The translations under genes and the position numbers were made by a program. From Sphingomonas sp. (GTDB taxonomy: Bacteria; Pseudomonadota; Alphaproteobacteria; Sphingomonadales; Sphingomonadaceae): DNA of 64,000 nucleotides. The stretch covers positions 22,241 through 86,240 of the forward strand of contig JAFIGU010000036.1 of NCBI GenBank assembly GCA_017849555.1, in the 5' to 3' direction. This document shows, in pieces, positions 63,970 through 64,000 of this stretch; positions within the stretch are counted from its first letter, which is position 1, and each line of letters opens with the position of its first letter. A model generated the notes under the pieces. That model ran no database searches and was not told where the DNA came from. It saw nothing but the letters and a program-made list of their open reading frames with translations.

Positions 63970-64000
63970 CCATCGGGCGATTGGTGCCGGAGCGTGGTGG

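Overview
The window is high-GC DNA from an alphaproteobacterium, most likely a Sphingomonas-type sphingomonad. The evidence is six TonB-dependent receptors (TBDRs) in 64 kb, REP-like inverted repeats of the 'CCTGAGCTTGTCGAAGG' type common in sphingomonads, tightly packed operons with 4-base start/stop overlaps, and many exported hydrolases. It looks like ordinary chromosomal accessory and metabolic DNA: no insertion sequence, phage, CRISPR, rRNA or tRNA was seen.

Layout. 1-6.2 kb: the end of a prolyl-tRNA editing protein, a secreted tyrosine phosphatase, an exported alpha/beta hydrolase, and a carnitine module. The module is a carnitine dehydrogenase fused to a thioesterase, a beta-keto acid cleavage enzyme (BKACE) and a divergent AraC/GlxA-type regulator with a direct-repeat operator. 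6.3-13.4 kb: an NCS1 permease, a TBDR, an MHS-family symporter, a nitrilase and a small ion channel. 13.4-16.4 kb: bioF-bioD-bioA biotin operon. 16.5-20.3 kb: a YciB/IspZ-like membrane protein, an exported hypothetical protein, and a MarR - MFS - PEP mutase/isocitrate lyase-like operon with a perfect operator palindrome. 20.3-28.5 kb: a FecIR-type cell-surface signalling locus (STN-TBDR, sigma factor, FecR) followed by an M20 amidohydrolase and a second, paralogous TBDR. 28.5-31.3 kb: a MocR regulator divergent from a PhzF isomerase, then a host-attachment-family protein. 31.4-37.5 kb: a MoxR/DUF58/DUF4129/DUF4350/SpoIIM/RDD operon. 38.4-42.7 kb: a Fur-type siderophore uptake operon (TBDR, DUF3649, PepSY, DUF3325). 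43-47 kb: an SMR exporter with a structured leader, an S9 peptidase and a prolidase-like amidohydrolase.

The most interesting locus is 47.0-56.0 kb. It has a GH31 enzyme carrying the sulfoquinovosidase residue set, an SsuD-type FMNH2-dependent sulfonate monooxygenase, an aldo/keto reductase, a TBDR, an ACS/ExuT-like MFS transporter and a LacI regulator. Two copies of a 16-bp operator lie next to the reductase start and the transporter start. This reads as a sulfoquinovose monooxygenase (sulfo-SMO) pathway rebuilt around TBDR and MFS uptake instead of the ABC transporter described in Agrobacterium: SQ-glycoside to SQ, to 6-oxo-glucose plus sulfite, to glucose.

56.2-64 kb: a CapA-family protein, an MHS citrate-type symporter, a large TBDR, a membrane-anchored periplasmic binding protein without any ABC partners, and a divergent OmpR/TctD-type response regulator. 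The regulator is followed by only a 38-residue ORF where a sensor kinase would be expected.
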